Shown here piece after piece: positions 8,822 through 18,447 of a stretch of DNA of 64,000 nucleotides (position 1 is the stretch's first letter; each line of letters starts with the position of its first letter). The position numbers were made by a program, and so were the translations under genes. The notes beneath the pieces were generated by a model. It made no database searches. It saw only the letters and a list, made by a program, of their open reading frames with translations, and was not told the DNA's origin. The DNA is from Bacillus sp. PK3_68 (GTDB lineage Bacteria; Bacillota; Bacilli; Bacillales; Domibacillaceae): the NCBI RefSeq assembly GCF_003600835.1, contig NZ_NQYC01000001.1, positions 2,374,001-2,438,000 on the forward strand. Direction: 5' to 3'.

Positions 8822-9877
8822 CTATTCTTCACATACCCAGCGGTGAGCGGCTGCTTTTTCCAGCCGGTTCATAATGGCTAAACCAACCCCCGACGTGGGG
8901 AAAACTTCGGAATAGATAATATCTACATCTGTCTCATTAAAAGCGCGCAATACATCGTAAAGAGAATGCGCCACTGTTCTTAAATCCTGGCGGCTTCCAC
9001 ATGGAAAAACAACATCCGCTTCGTAGAAAGAGAGATTCTCCTCTGTTGTTAACACGCCAACTTTTTTCCCTTGCTGCCGCTGCTCATCAATATTTGACTG
9101 AATCCATTTACGGCTGCCATCTAGCAAATAAACAGGAGCTTCCGGGGCATAATGTTTATATTTCATTCCAGGCGACTTGGGCCGCTGCTTTGCATCCGTC
9201 AACGCCGCATCAATCCCAGCTTCCCCGGCAACCTCCTCAATTTCTTCTTTTGTAATGCCACCTGGCCGCAAAATAACAGGAATGTCTCCTGTACAATCCA
9301 CAACTGTAGATTCTACCCCTACTCCAGTATCGCCGCCATCTATAATTCCCGCAATCATTCCATCCAGATCATCTCGTACGTGCTTTGCAGAAGTAGGGCT
9401 CGGCTTGCCTGATCGATTAGCGCTCGGTGCTGCAATTGGCAAGCCCGCTTCCCGGATGACAGCCATGGCTACAGGATGATCGGGCATGCGGACCGCTACC
9501 GTTTCAAGTCCTGCCGTAACCACTTCCGACAGCCGGTTTGGCTGCTTTTCCAAAATAATAGTGAGCGGACCTGGCCAGAAGGCTTCCATTAATCGTTCAG
9601 CTGTTTCTGATATGTTGACCGCTACGTCTGCTACCTGTTGCTTTGAAGCGATGTGAACAATTAGTGGATTGTCAGCCGGGCGGCCTTTTGCAGCAAATAT
9701 TTTAGCAGCCGCTTCATCTGATAAGGCATTTCCTCCTAGTCCGTATACCGTCTCAGTTGGAAAAGCCACCACCTCATTTTGCTTTAATAAATCAGCTGCT
9801 TCCTCAATTTGTGGATATGTGTCTAAAAAATCCACACCCTTATCCACATACCAATGTTTTGTTTGCATTTTGCTCAT
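8822..9877 (-). CDS. ywlC: L-threonylcarbamoyladenylate synthase (Sua5/YwlC)
   Basis: A 351-residue Sua5-type enzyme that makes threonylcarbamoyl-AMP from threonine, bicarbonate and ATP, the first step of the universal t6A37 tRNA modification. The N-terminal YrdC domain (to about residue 215) has AFPTETVYGLG, KGRPADNPLIVH and APSANRSGKPSPT. A linker with PGMKYKHYAP leads to the smaller C-terminal Sua5 domain (about 240-351). The ATG follows AAGGAATG. Its 5' end contains one perfect DnaA box and one near-match, and more boxes lie just upstream, so DnaA may affect its expression. Confidence 0.95.
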   Translation of the reverse strand: MSKMQTKHWYVDKGVDFLDTYPQIEEAADLLKQNEVVAFPTETVYGLGGNALSDEAAAKIFAAKGRPADNPLIVHIASKQQVADVAVNISETAERLMEAFWPGPLTIILEKQPNRLSEVVTAGLETVAVRMPDHPVAMAVIREAGLPIAAPSANRSGKPSPTSAKHVRDDLDGMIAGIIDGGDTGVGVESTVVDCTGDIPVILRPGGITKEEIEEVAGEAGIDAALTDAKQRPKSPGMKYKHYAPEAPVYLLDGSRKWIQSNIDEQRQQGKKVGVLTTEENLSFYEADVVFPCGSRQDLRTVAHSLYDVLRAFNETDVDIIYSEVFPTSGVGLAIMNRLEKAAAHRWVCEE

Positions 9878-10070
9878 TTATCTTTCATTCCTTCTTTTTT
9901 TGTACGATTTCTGTGTTTCTTGTTAATAAATCAGACACTTTTGGAAAGATATGCACAAAATCATACCCATTATCCACATTGTGTGGATAACTTTTTTAGT
10001 TTTGTTTATAAGTCTGTGGGTAAATGTGGATAAATTTCTGAAAAATCAATCGTTATTATTTTTATCCACA
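9840..10070. promoter_or_regulatory. DnaA-box cluster between ywlC and spoIIR
   Basis: Five perfect 9-mer DnaA boxes lie in 231 bp: TTATCCACA at 9840-9848, 9970-9978 and 10062-10070 (plus strand), and its complement TGTGGATAA at 9982-9990 and 10025-10033. Single-mismatch copies are at 10015-10023 (TGTGGGTAA) and 9810-9818 (TGTGGATAT). Two perfect boxes face each other across three bases. From memory, B. subtilis has a DnaA-binding cluster near ywlC, one of several oriC-proximal clusters that limit initiation by holding DnaA. Conservation at the same locus fits that role; regulation of ywlC is an alternative. Confidence 0.8.
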
Positions 10071-10094
10071 AGATGAAAAAGCCATCCTCACTTT

Positions 10095-10721
10095 TTACTT
10101 ATTCTTCTTGAAAAGCTCAACGATAGCGAACTTTACTTTTGGAACTTGCTCCTCACCTTCTGCATAGACTGGTACTTTCTGCTGGTCTGAGTGGTTGTTC
10201 TCTTCCACCCCGGGACTAATGGCTGTACCATTTGAAAAATCAAGAAAACAAAGCGGGGGATAGAGCACACACCACCAGTTCGCCCCATTTCCTTCACCAA
10301 TTGTAATAACGATTGCCTCATATTCACCAGCAGGGTAAAGAAATTGCCCATACAGCTTCGTTGGAAACTTTGCTTGTCCAAAATTAACCTTAATGTTTGT
10401 TTGTATCCCTTCCTCCCTCGCACGCTTTATAGCAATCTCTTGAATTTCCGGCAGTTTGCTTTTTAAAAGACGGCGGGCTTCCGGCAAAGATTCCAGATTG
10501 GATACCCACTTTGTAATCTCTTTATTCACATCGTCTCTGATCTTTCTTTTTAGTTCCTGGTCAGTCGCATTATCGCTATTCGCAAGAATTCTCAGCCTGA
10601 TCGCTTCCTTTGGAATCACGATGGTTTCTTCCGCTTCTGCTGCTTGATCAGGAATATATAAACTCATTATTGTACCGATTGATAAAATTAGTAAATAAAT
10701 GCCTGCAATTAATCTATTCAT
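10095..10721 (-). CDS. spoIIR: stage II sporulation protein R
   Basis: A 208-residue secreted signalling protein. SpoIIR is made in the forespore and acts across the septum to trigger SpoIIGA-dependent processing of pro-sigma-E in the mother cell. The N-terminus is a signal or anchor segment (about residues 4-24), followed by the family core IPKEAIRLRILANSDNATDQELKRKIRDDV near residues 37-66 and QTNIKVNFGQAKFPTKLYG later. The ATG at 10719-10721 is used because GGAGGGG lies just upstream and the signal sequence starts there. A sigma-F-type promoter precedes it, as expected. Confidence 0.95.
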   Translation of the reverse strand: MNRLIAGIYLLILSIGTIMSLYIPDQAAEAEETIVIPKEAIRLRILANSDNATDQELKRKIRDDVNKEITKWVSNLESLPEARRLLKSKLPEIQEIAIKRAREEGIQTNIKVNFGQAKFPTKLYGQFLYPAGEYEAIVITIGEGNGANWWCVLYPPLCFLDFSNGTAISPGVEENNHSDQQKVPVYAEGEEQVPKVKFAIVELFKKNK

Positions 10722-10741
10722 TATTTTCCCCTCCTGGCTAT

Positions 10742-10770
10742 CAGTCTGTCCAGAAAAGAAAAACTTAAAC
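10742..10770 (-). promoter_or_regulatory. candidate sigma-F promoter of spoIIR
   Basis: On the minus strand GTTTA (10770-10766) is followed after 14 bases by GGACAGACTG (10751-10742). These match the forespore sigma-F patterns GYWTA and GGNNANAMTR. The site is 21 bases upstream of the spoIIR start codon, and spoIIR is a known sigma-F gene in B. subtilis. The spacer is at the short end of the usual range. Confidence 0.5.
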
Positions 10771-10780
10771 AATGAAACTA

Positions 10781-11638
10781 TTAAATTTTCACAAAAACCA
10801 TTCTGTCTTTGCCATTAATATCATTTTTAACGCTGATGACCGCTTCTGGAAAAACGCTTTGCAAAAGATCAGATACCGCTTTTCCCTGGCCCGCTCCGAT
10901 TTCAAACCCAATCAATGCTTTTGCATTCAATACATGGGGCAGCTGTTCACATAACCGACGGTAAATATCAAGGCCATCCTCTCCTCCAAATAAAGCCAGT
11001 TCCGGCTCATGATCAACCACAACGGTTGATAACTCTTTTTTATCAGTTAACGGAATATAAGGAGGATTAGACAGAAGAATATCCAGTTTTATTCCCTCCT
11101 CAATGAAAGGAGCCAGCAAATCTCCATGCAAAAACTGAATATTAGCCTGCAATGTCCTGCTATTCTGTTTGGCTGTCTGCAGCGCTTTTTCCGAGAGATC
11201 CGAAGCATACACGGTAAGCTGCGGACGTTCAAGCTTCATCGTAATAGCGATAGCTCCGCTTCCCGTCCCAATATCCGCCATTACAAGTTCCTGATCCTCT
11301 TGGAAATGCTCGCTTATCCCTTCTAGCGCATGCCAAATCAATTCTTCCGTTTCCGGCCGGGGAATCAGCACATTCCCGTTTACAGCGAAAGATCTTCCAT
11401 AAAATTCTTCTCTCCCAATCATATGCTGGATGGGAATACCTTCCCCATGCCGGCTGACCATTTCCTTAAAGGTTTGCTGTTGCTGCCCTGTCAGCTGCGC
11501 ATGCATATTTGCCAGCAACTCTGAGCGTTTCATCTGCATAACATGCTGCAACAGTAGTTCTCCCGCATTCTCATCCCGCTCTTTCTCTCTTAAAAAAGAA
11601 GAAGCCCATCGAAGGGCCTCATATATTTTTTGTGTCAT
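10781..11638 (-). CDS. prmC: peptide chain release factor N5-glutamine methyltransferase
   Basis: A 285-residue SAM-dependent enzyme that methylates the glutamine of the GGQ motif in release factors RF1 and RF2. Its SAM loop ADIGTGSGAIAI and the catalytic LSNPPYIPL motif are intact. The start (ATG at 11636-11638) is one base after the prfA stop, giving tight translational coupling with its substrate gene; a longer frame upstream lies inside prfA and is discarded. The order prfA-prmC-spoIIR is kept from B. subtilis. Confidence 0.95.
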   Translation of the reverse strand: MTQKIYEALRWASSFLREKERDENAGELLLQHVMQMKRSELLANMHAQLTGQQQQTFKEMVSRHGEGIPIQHMIGREEFYGRSFAVNGNVLIPRPETEELIWHALEGISEHFQEDQELVMADIGTGSGAIAITMKLERPQLTVYASDLSEKALQTAKQNSRTLQANIQFLHGDLLAPFIEEGIKLDILLSNPPYIPLTDKKELSTVVVDHEPELALFGGEDGLDIYRRLCEQLPHVLNAKALIGFEIGAGQGKAVSDLLQSVFPEAVISVKNDINGKDRMVFVKI

Positions 11639-11639
11639 A

Positions 11640-12710
11640 TTAATCCTGCAAATTCTCAAGCTTGGAAGACTGTTCTTCCATAATAAGTGCATCTAGCACT
11701 TCATCTAGCTTGCCTTCCAAAATTTGATCAAGCTTTTGCAGAGTTAGACCGATGCGGTGGTCAGTCACACGGTTTTGCGGGAAATTGTATGTTCGGATAC
11801 GCTCAGAGCGATCTCCAGAACCGACAGCCGATTTTCTTTGCGCGTCATATTCCGCCTGGGCTTCCTGTTGGAACTTATCATATATACGGGCCCGGAGAAC
11901 TTTCATCGCTTTTTCCTTATTCTTAATTTGGGACTTCTCATCCTGACAGGAAACAACGATCCCTGTCGGAAGATGCGTCAAACGAACAGCTGACATCGTC
12001 GTATTAACACTTTGGCCGCCCGGTCCGCTCGAGGCAAATGTATCAACTCGAATATCTTTGTCGTGGATATCCACTTCCACATCTTCCGCCTCTGGAAGAC
12101 AGGCTACCGTAGCTGTAGATGTATGAATCCGTCCACCTGATTCCGTTTCTGGAACACGCTGCACACGATGGGCACCGTTTTCATATTTCATCTTGGAGAA
12201 AGCACCTTTTCCGTTAATCATGAAAATAATTTCCTTATAACCGCCAAGGCCCGTGGAGTTGGCTTCAATGACCTCTGTTTTCCAACCTTGCATCTCCGCA
12301 TATCGGCTGTACATACGATATAAGTCACCGGCAAACAAAGCCGCTTCATCTCCGCCCGCTGCCCCGCGAATTTCCATAATTACGTTCTTATCGTCGTTCG
12401 GGTCTTTTGGAATCAAAAGAATTTTCAACCGTTCTTCCAGCTGCTCGAGCTGATCTTCAAGCTCTCCTATTTCTTCTTTCACCATTTCACGCATGTCAGC
12501 ATCAAGCTTTTCATCAAGCATTGCCTTGGCATCCTCGTATTGCTGCTTTGCTTCTTTATATTCACGATACACAAGCACAGTCTCTTGAATGTCAGACTGT
12601 TCCTTTGAATAATCTCTGAGCTTGCCAGGATTATTCACAATTTCCGGATCGCTTAACAGTTCATTTAACTTTTCGTAGCGGTCTTCCACCGCCTGTAAAC
12701 GGTCAAACAT
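11640..12710 (-). CDS. prfA: peptide chain release factor 1
   Basis: A 356-residue class-I release factor that ends translation at UAA and UAG. It has the N-terminal coiled-coil domain (about residues 1-110), the catalytic GGQ in [20 protein letters not shown] near residue 230, and the C-terminal region [11 protein letters not shown]. Length is typical. It forms a two-gene unit with prmC. The 547-bp gap upstream holds a pair of composite repeats. Confidence 0.97.
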   Translation of the reverse strand: MFDRLQAVEDRYEKLNELLSDPEIVNNPGKLRDYSKEQSDIQETVLVYREYKEAKQQYEDAKAMLDEKLDADMREMVKEEIGELEDQLEQLEERLKILLIPKDPNDDKNVIMEIRGAAGGDEAALFAGDLYRMYSRYAEMQGWKTEVIEANSTGLGGYKEIIFMINGKGAFSKMKYENGAHRVQRVPETESGGRIHTSTATVACLPEAEDVEVDIHDKDIRVDTFASSGPGGQSVNTTMSAVRLTHLPTGIVVSCQDEKSQIKNKEKAMKVLRARIYDKFQQEAQAEYDAQRKSAVGSGDRSERIRTYNFPQNRVTDHRIGLTLQKLDQILEGKLDEVLDALIMEEQSSKLENLQD

Positions 12711-12782
12711 AATGTCACCTCAAATTTCGTCCATAATGTTTTCATTATAATATATCGAAAAAACCAGCACAATGTAAAAAGA

Positions 12783-13050
12783 AAAAGCGGAGGGTGCTTG
12801 TCTAGTACGATAGAAGGTTGGAGGAATACCTAAAGGAGTCGTTCTTTGACTTCTTTAGGTATTTCGAAACCGCCGTACGCACTAGCGTCCGCAGCTGGAC
12901 AAAAGAAAAGCGGAGCCGACTGTACTCCCCCGACAAGCATAAGACGAAATGGTGAAGTGGCGTTCTTTAGCTACACAACCAGATCGGCTTATGTCCTCGA
13001 GGGGCAAGGAGGCTCAGCTGGACAAGAGAAAAGCGGAGGTGCTTGATTCG
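12783..13050 (+). repeat. composite hairpin repeat, two tandem units plus truncated third
   Basis: Each unit starts with AAAAGCGG and ends with the module CAGCTGGACAA-(A/G)-AGAAAAGCGG (12892-12913 and 13015-13036). Unit 1 has a 16-bp stem with one wobble (12825-12840 with 12848-12863, 7-base loop). Unit 2 has an unrelated core with CATAAG (12938) opposite CTTATG (12988) and an inner GTGGC/GCTAC pair. A third unit starts at 13029 but breaks off after about 20 bases. Confidence 0.75.
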
Positions 13051-13108
13051 CGGCGTATGGACTGGTTCACCTTTTACCGACAATACGTTTTTCCCGGAAA
13101 AGAAGCTG

Positions 13109-13181
13109 TTATCTGGAATTGTGTATACTTTTTCATAAGAAACACCTATATTATCTGGAATAAAAGGCAGTTTATCTGGAA
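13109..13181. repeat. TTATCTGGAA short repeats
   Basis: Three exact copies of TTATCTGGAA at 13109-13118, 13151-13160 and 13172-13181. Related copies occur at 58509-58518 and, with one change, 58529-58538, also between genes. Confidence 0.55.
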
Positions 13182-13208
13182 AAGCATTGTTTTTTTCTAA
13201 AAAGAAGA

Positions 13209-13233
13209 AGAGGACGTCCGATGGACGCCCTCT
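13209..13233 (-). terminator. terminator after tdk
   Basis: On the minus strand AGAGG-G-CGTCC pairs with GGACG-T-CCTCT over a three-base loop and is followed by a T-rich tail (TCTTCTTCTTTTT). It lies 25 bases past the tdk stop. Confidence 0.8.
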
Positions 13234-13257
13234 ATGAATTTGTAGTCAGGCTAAAAC

Positions 13258-13875
13258 CTATTGGGTTTTTTCAACAGCTGCTTTCTGCTTATGTACAGAG
13301 GTAAGCGGCACTTCGTGATGGTGGCGGCAGCGCGCTTCATAACTTTCAGCGGCTCCAACTAAGATAATGGGATCGTCATATCCCGCCGGCTGTCCATTAA
13401 TCAAACGCTGTGTCCGGCTAGCTGGTGATCCGCAGACCGTGCAAACAGCTTGAAGCTTTGTAACGAGTTCAGCAATCGCCATTAATGCCGGCATCGGACC
13501 AAACGGCTCTCCCCGAAAATCCTGATCAAGGCCGGCTACAATCACACGATGTCCACGGTTGGCGAGCAACTGGGCAGCTGAAACAATGCCCTTATCAAAA
13601 AATTGAGCTTCGTCAATCGCAACGATATCCACATCAGGCGAGACAGCTGCTAAAATATCAGCCGACTCTGCTACCGGTACTGCAATCACAGCAGATCCAT
13701 TATGGGAAACGACTGAGTCTTCGCTATAACGATTATCGATTTTTGGCTTAAACACCACGATTTCTTGCTTTGCAAACTGCGCTCTCCTGACACGGCGGAT
13801 CAGCTCTTCAGATTTTCCCGAGAACATGCTGCCGCAAATCACTTCCACCCATCCGGTTTGTTTCATTACATACAT
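13258..13875 (-). CDS. tdk: thymidine kinase
   Basis: A 205-residue type-II thymidine kinase that phosphorylates thymidine to dTMP. Walker A is [14 protein letters not shown] near residue 15, the DEAQFF motif follows, and zinc-binding cysteines occur in [13 protein letters not shown] and near YEARCRHHH. The ATG at 13873-13875 fits the family N-terminus ([15 protein letters not shown]); an in-frame extension upstream covers the rpmE-tdk gap and is not conserved. It follows rpmE as in B. subtilis. Confidence 0.93.
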   Translation of the reverse strand: MYVMKQTGWVEVICGSMFSGKSEELIRRVRRAQFAKQEIVVFKPKIDNRYSEDSVVSHNGSAVIAVPVAESADILAAVSPDVDIVAIDEAQFFDKGIVSAAQLLANRGHRVIVAGLDQDFRGEPFGPMPALMAIAELVTKLQAVCTVCGSPASRTQRLINGQPAGYDDPIILVGAAESYEARCRHHHEVPLTSVHKQKAAVEKTQ

Positions 13876-13978
13876 TGAACAAGCCTCACTTTCAACATTC
13901 CTTCTTAAAAATAGTCCCAAAAGGCAAAAAACAGGCAAGCAGTTAATAAATAACTCCTTGCCTGTTTTCATTTTTAAC

Positions 13979-14185
13979 TTACTTATTCTTCATGCCGTAT
14001 TTTTTGTTGAAGCGATCAACACGTCCGCCAGCATCAGCGAATTTTTGACGGCCAGTATAGAATGGGTGGCACTCAGAGCAAACCTCTACGCGAATTTCCT
14101 CGTTTACGGAACCAGTTTCAAACTCGTTGCCGCATGCACATTTCACCATTGCTTTTTTATAATCTGGATGAATAGCTGCTTTCAT
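13979..14185 (-). CDS. rpmE: 50S ribosomal protein L31 (zinc-binding form)
   Basis: A 68-residue ribosomal protein. Cysteines in KCACGNEF and [10 protein letters not shown] mark the C+ (zinc-binding) form, which is replaced by a C- paralogue during zinc starvation in Bacillus. The second of two nearby ATGs (14183-14185, [11 protein letters not shown]) is used because AAGGAGA is eight bases upstream and the family begins there. It lies between rho and tdk. A possible structured leader precedes it (14186-14262). Confidence 0.97.
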   Translation of the reverse strand: MKAAIHPDYKKAMVKCACGNEFETGSVNEEIRVEVCSECHPFYTGRQKFADAGGRVDRFNKKYGMKNK

Positions 14186-14262
14186 TCTTGTCATCTCCTT
14201 CCGCCCTGAATCATTCTGAAACAGAGTTGTCTATACGAAGTACGGAGTTAGTTCTCCATACT
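14186..14262 (-). promoter_or_regulatory. possible structured 5' leader of rpmE
   Basis: A nine-bp stem (AGTATGGAG opposite CTCCGTACT, one wobble, six-base loop) spans 14239-14262 on the minus strand, just upstream of rpmE. It has no T-run, so it does not look like a terminator. Firmicute L31 mRNAs have reported autoregulatory leaders; whether this is one needs a covariance comparison. Confidence 0.3.
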
Positions 14263-14321
14263 TATAGGCTGAACACACTGGTATTATTATAACAAGTATT
14301 TGTCCAAAAATCAAATACCAA

Positions 14322-15605
14322 TTATAAAATCCGTTTGGATGAACCGCCTGCTTTAATTTCCTCTACTAATTGCTCAATAAAGTCCTCGTTTGATTTCGTC
14401 TGGCGCAGGCGACGCAGGAATTTTTCGGCAAGATCTGGTGAATCGGACATCGTCTTGCGGATAGACCAGATCATATCAAGCTGACCTTTCTCAATGAGCA
14501 GCTCTTCCTTACGCGTGCCAGAACGTTTAATATCAATAGCCGGGAAGATCCGACGCTCAGCAAGCGAGCGGTCGAGGTGGAGTTCCATATTTCCTGTCCC
14601 TTTAAATTCTTCATAAATGACATCATCCATACGAGAACCTGTATCTACAAGAGCCGTTGCTAAAATCGTCAAGCTGCCGCCTTCTTCGATATTCCGCGCT
14701 GCTCCGAAAAAGCGCTTCGGACGGTGAAATGCGGCTGGGTCAATCCCTCCGGAAAGCGTGCGTCCGCTCGGCGGAATAACAAGGTTGTATGCCCTTGCCA
14801 GTCTTGTAATACTATCCATTAAAATAATTACATCGCGCTTGTGCTCTACAAGACGCATCGCTCGCTCCAGCACAAGCTCCGCTACTTTAATATGATTTTC
14901 CGGCACTTCATCAAACGTTGAACTGATAACTTCTGCTTGAACAGACCGCTCAATATCAGTTACTTCCTCCGGACGTTCATCAATCAGCAGAACGATTAAC
15001 TCTGCTTCTGGATGATTGGCAGTGATAGAATTAGCAATCTCTTTCAGCAAGATCGTTTTTCCTGCTTTTGGCGGTGCCACAATTAATCCCCGCTGACCAA
15101 AACCTACAGGAGAAATTAAATCCATGATTCTTGTGGAAAGATTTTTTGGACTGGTTTCAAGCTTAATTTGACGATCCGGATATAAAGGAGTCAATGCTGG
15201 AAAGTGGACACGCTCTTTAGCAGATTCAGGATCGTCCCCATTTACTGCTTCGACGTGCAGGAGGCCATAGTAACGCTCGTTTTCCTTCGGAGGACGTACT
15301 TTACCTGATACTTTATCGCCGTTTCTCAAATCAAATCGGCGAATTTGTGAAGCAGAAATATAAATATCCTCGGAACTTGGCGAGTAGTTAATCGGTCTTA
15401 AAAATCCAAAGCCCTCAGACTGAATAATCTCAAGAACGCCTTCCATGAAAAAGAAGCCTTGCTCCTCTGCGCGCGCTTTCAAAATAGCAAAAATTAATTC
15501 TTTTTTCGTTAGCTTACTGTAATAAGAAATCTTGTACGTACGCGCAAGCTCGTAAAGTTCCTTTAATTTTAAATTCTCTAAATAAGAAATTGTTAGTTCT
15601 TCCAT
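14322..15605 (-). CDS. rho: transcription termination factor Rho
   Basis: A 427-residue hexameric RNA helicase. The Rho N-terminal helical domain (about residues 1-45) is followed by the cold-shock-like RNA-binding domain with [19 protein letters not shown]. The ATPase core has Walker [15 protein letters not shown] near residue 185 and Walker [16 protein letters not shown]. Length is the same as B. subtilis Rho. It is followed on the same strand by rpmE; the 365-bp gap before it should hold its promoter. Confidence 0.97.
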   Translation of the reverse strand: MEELTISYLENLKLKELYELARTYKISYYSKLTKKELIFAILKARAEEQGFFFMEGVLEIIQSEGFGFLRPINYSPSSEDIYISASQIRRFDLRNGDKVSGKVRPPKENERYYGLLHVEAVNGDDPESAKERVHFPALTPLYPDRQIKLETSPKNLSTRIMDLISPVGFGQRGLIVAPPKAGKTILLKEIANSITANHPEAELIVLLIDERPEEVTDIERSVQAEVISSTFDEVPENHIKVAELVLERAMRLVEHKRDVIILMDSITRLARAYNLVIPPSGRTLSGGIDPAAFHRPKRFFGAARNIEEGGSLTILATALVDTGSRMDDVIYEEFKGTGNMELHLDRSLAERRIFPAIDIKRSGTRKEELLIEKGQLDMIWSIRKTMSDSPDLAEKFLRRLRQTKSNEDFIEQLVEEIKAGGSSKRIL

Positions 15606-15970
15606 TTCGGCACCACACTTTTATTTAATTCTCACCCTATGTAAGTAAGATGAGCCGTTCTTTCTTTATTTAGCTGCGCCTTATTCGGGTTCGAATCTAG
15701 GCCGTTATATGCTTTCCGAGCCTGTCCTATGCTAATTGCTCTAGGCATCGGCTCTGCTTTTCTTTAAAATAATATCTATTTTAACCTGTTAGGGTAATTG
15801 CCGCAATAATTGAATAAAAAAGGAGGGAATATTGCGTTGATACACATTTTCTGGGCAATATTGTGAGTGGCGTTGAAAAACAGCAAAGGCAGGCTGAAGA
15901 GCCGGTCACTCCCGGCATAAGCCCGCTCCGTGCTGTTGAATGAATTAAATAAAAACAGTTTCTTTATATG
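15606..15970. other. 365-bp intergenic region between rho and glpX
   Basis: No coding frame is supported. About 15640-15772 looks like a worn copy of the composite repeats, ending in GGCATCGGCTCTGCTTTTCT. I cannot place a firm promoter or terminator in the rest. Confidence 0.4.
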
Positions 15971-16936
15971 TTAAGGCTTCATAACTAAGTTCGGCTTCTT
16001 CTCCAAGCTGTGACGGCCATCAATAAAACGAACCGTACCAGATTTTGCTCTCATAACGACAGAATGAGTCTGTCCATAGGAACCTTTAAATTGAACACCA
16101 CGCAGCAGCTCACCATCTGTTACGCCTGTTGCTGCAAAAATTGCATCGTCCCCACGTACGAGGTCTTCCATACGAAGTACTTGTTTCAAATCGATGCCCA
16201 TTTTTTCGCAACGCTTGATTTCTTCATCATTTTGCGGAAGCAATCTTCCTTGGATCTCTCCGCCAAGACATTTTAACGCTACCGCTGAGATGACTCCCTC
16301 AGGAGCACCTCCGGAACCGAATAAAATATCGACGCCTGTTTGATCAAAAGCAGTATTGATCGCGGCTGCTACGTCGCCGTCTTCAATTAATTTAATACGC
16401 GCACCTGCTTCACGAAGCTGGGCGATGATATCTTCATGGCGTGGACGATTTAGCACTGTGGCTACCACGTCTTGGATATCTTTATTTTTCGCTTTAGCGA
16501 CAGCTTTTAAATTATCGAGAACGGATGCATTGATATCGATTTGCCCTACAGCTTCAGGTCCTACCGCAATTTTGTCCATGTACATGTCAGGAGCGTGCAG
16601 AAGGTTGCCATGATCTGCTATAGCAAGAACAGCCAATGCATTCCATCCACCTGATGCAACAATGTTGGTACCCTCCAGCGGATCGACTGCGATATCTACT
16701 CGAGGACCATGGCCTGTTCCGAGCTTTTCACCGATATATAGCATCGGAGCTTCATCCATTTCGCCTTCTCCGATTACAACCGTTCCTTTCATCGGAATGG
16801 TATCAAACACGTCGCGCATAGCAGTAGTTGCCGCATCATCCGCTTCCATCTTCTGCCCTCTCCCCATCCAGCGTGCAGAAGATAAAGCAGCTGCTTCCGT
16901 TACCCGGATAAGCTCCATTGATAAACTTCTTTCCAT
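15971..16936 (-). CDS. glpX: class II fructose-1,6-bisphosphatase
   Basis: A 321-residue GlpX-type phosphatase that hydrolyses fructose 1,6-bisphosphate in gluconeogenesis. The metal and substrate motifs [15 protein letters not shown] and DPLEGTN lie near residues 55-90, and the [13 protein letters not shown] loop is complete. B. subtilis has a homologue at this position (ywjI). It lies between rho and murAB, near fsa and fbaA, so several sugar-phosphate genes cluster here. Confidence 0.94.
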   Translation of the reverse strand: MERSLSMELIRVTEAAALSSARWMGRGQKMEADDAATTAMRDVFDTIPMKGTVVIGEGEMDEAPMLYIGEKLGTGHGPRVDIAVDPLEGTNIVASGGWNALAVLAIADHGNLLHAPDMYMDKIAVGPEAVGQIDINASVLDNLKAVAKAKNKDIQDVVATVLNRPRHEDIIAQLREAGARIKLIEDGDVAAAINTAFDQTGVDILFGSGGAPEGVISAVALKCLGGEIQGRLLPQNDEEIKRCEKMGIDLKQVLRMEDLVRGDDAIFAATGVTDGELLRGVQFKGSYGQTHSVVMRAKSGTVRFIDGRHSLEKKPNLVMKP

Positions 16937-17041
16937 CTTATATTTTCCTCCCGTATTAGAGCTGCAATTTAATAACTTTAAAAGTATAACCTAATTAACA
17001 TATATATTGTAACACATTAACGGGAAATGAGGGGGAAGAAT

Positions 17042-18328
17042 TCAGCCACTTTTCATTTGTCCTATATCTTCTTCTGACAAGCCTTCGCGCCAGAGCTCTG
17101 CACCGAGGAGGCTGAGTTTTTCCACAAGCATGCTGTAGCCCCTGTCAATATGCTCAAGCCCTGTTATTTCTGTTAACCCTTCAGCCATCAAGCCGGCAAT
17201 CACGAGAGCAGCCCCTGCCCGCAAGTCGCTCGCCTTCACTTTCGCTCCTCGGAGCTGGACAGGTCCATTAATAACAGCCGATCTTCCTTCCACTTTCATG
17301 ATTGCATTCATTCTTCGCAGCTCATCGGTATGCTTAAAACGGGCAGAGTAAATCGTATCCGTAACAATAGAAGAACCTTCTGCTTTTGTTAAAAGTGAGG
17401 TAAAGGGTTGCTGTAAGTCGGTCGGAAATCCTGGATATACAAGCGTCTTTACGTCAACAGCCTTAAGCTTATCCGCTCGGCCTACAAAAATTTTGTCATC
17501 TCCTATTTCTACGGGGACATTCATTTCTCGCAGCTTGGCGGTTAGCGATTCCAGATGAAGCGGGATGACATTGTCAATCACGATACCATCTCCTGCTGCA
17601 GCTGCCAAAATCATAAATGTTCCTGCTTCAATTCGATCGGGGATAATTGTGTGGCGGCAGCCATCGAGCTTGTCCACGCCTTCAATACGAATAATGTCGG
17701 TGCCTGCTCCTTTAATTTTAGCTCCCATGTTATTCAACAGGGTGGCTACATCAATAATTTCTGGCTCTTTTGCAGCATTTTCAATAACAGTCTGCCCCTT
17801 TGCCTTGACAGCAGCCAGCATAATATTGATGGTAGCGCCGACACTGACAACATCCAGGTAAATCCGGGCTCCCCTTAGCTCATTCGCCCGCAAGTAAATA
17901 GCTCCCTGCTCATTTGTTACTTCCGCTCCAAGCGCTTCAAATCCTTTAATATGCTGATCAATCGGCCGTGGCCCTAAATGACAGCCACCCGGCAAGCCGA
18001 TTACCGCTTTTTTAAACTTTCCGAGCATGGCTCCCATTAAATAATAGGAAGCACGCAGCTTTTTTACTTTACCATTTGGCAAAGGCATGGCCACCATACT
18101 CGTTGGATCGACAATCATTTCACCATTTTTAAAAGTGACTCTTCCGCCGATCTCCTCGAGCAATCCTTTCAGTATATGAATATCGGAAATATCGGGCATT
18201 CCTTCAATTGTTACTGGAGATTCCGCTAAAATAGTAGCTGGCACTAAAGCAACTGCACTGTTTTTGGCTCCATCTACTTTAATTGTGCCTTTTAACGGAC
18301 GTCCTCCCACAATCTTCAGCTTTTCCAT
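17042..18328 (-). CDS. murAB: UDP-N-acetylglucosamine 1-carboxyvinyltransferase (second MurA)
   Basis: A 428-residue EPSP-synthase-fold enzyme that transfers enolpyruvate to UDP-GlcNAc, the first committed step of peptidoglycan synthesis. The fosfomycin-target cysteine is present in [14 protein letters not shown] near residue 117. The ATG at 18326-18328 follows AAGAAGGGAG and starts the conserved [23 protein letters not shown]. Position next to fsa/fbaA identifies it as the MurAB (MurZ) paralogue rather than the MurA near the atp operon end. Confidence 0.94.
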   Translation of the reverse strand: MEKLKIVGGRPLKGTIKVDGAKNSAVALVPATILAESPVTIEGMPDISDIHILKGLLEEIGGRVTFKNGEMIVDPTSMVAMPLPNGKVKKLRASYYLMGAMLGKFKKAVIGLPGGCHLGPRPIDQHIKGFEALGAEVTNEQGAIYLRANELRGARIYLDVVSVGATINIMLAAVKAKGQTVIENAAKEPEIIDVATLLNNMGAKIKGAGTDIIRIEGVDKLDGCRHTIIPDRIEAGTFMILAAAAGDGIVIDNVIPLHLESLTAKLREMNVPVEIGDDKIFVGRADKLKAVDVKTLVYPGFPTDLQQPFTSLLTKAEGSSIVTDTIYSARFKHTDELRRMNAIMKVEGRSAVINGPVQLRGAKVKASDLRAGAALVIAGLMAEGLTEITGLEHIDRGYSMLVEKLSLLGAELWREGLSEEDIGQMKSG

Positions 18329-18447
18329 TTTATGCTCCCTTCTTTCACGCACTGGCTAAGCATCGAAAAAGAACTGCTTCATCATACGCTGACTATTTTC
18401 ACTAAATATAGTTTATCCCACTGAAGTAAAAACATGTAAAAAATGTT

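Larger units (their letters stand above)
12711..13257. other. 547-bp intergenic region between tdk and prfA
   Basis: No gene is supported here. The stretch holds two tandem composite repeats and the start of a third (12783-13050), three short TTATCTGGAA repeats (13109-13181) and the tdk terminator (13209-13233). As I recall, B. subtilis has ywkC/racA and ywkD in this interval; they are absent. Confidence 0.6.
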
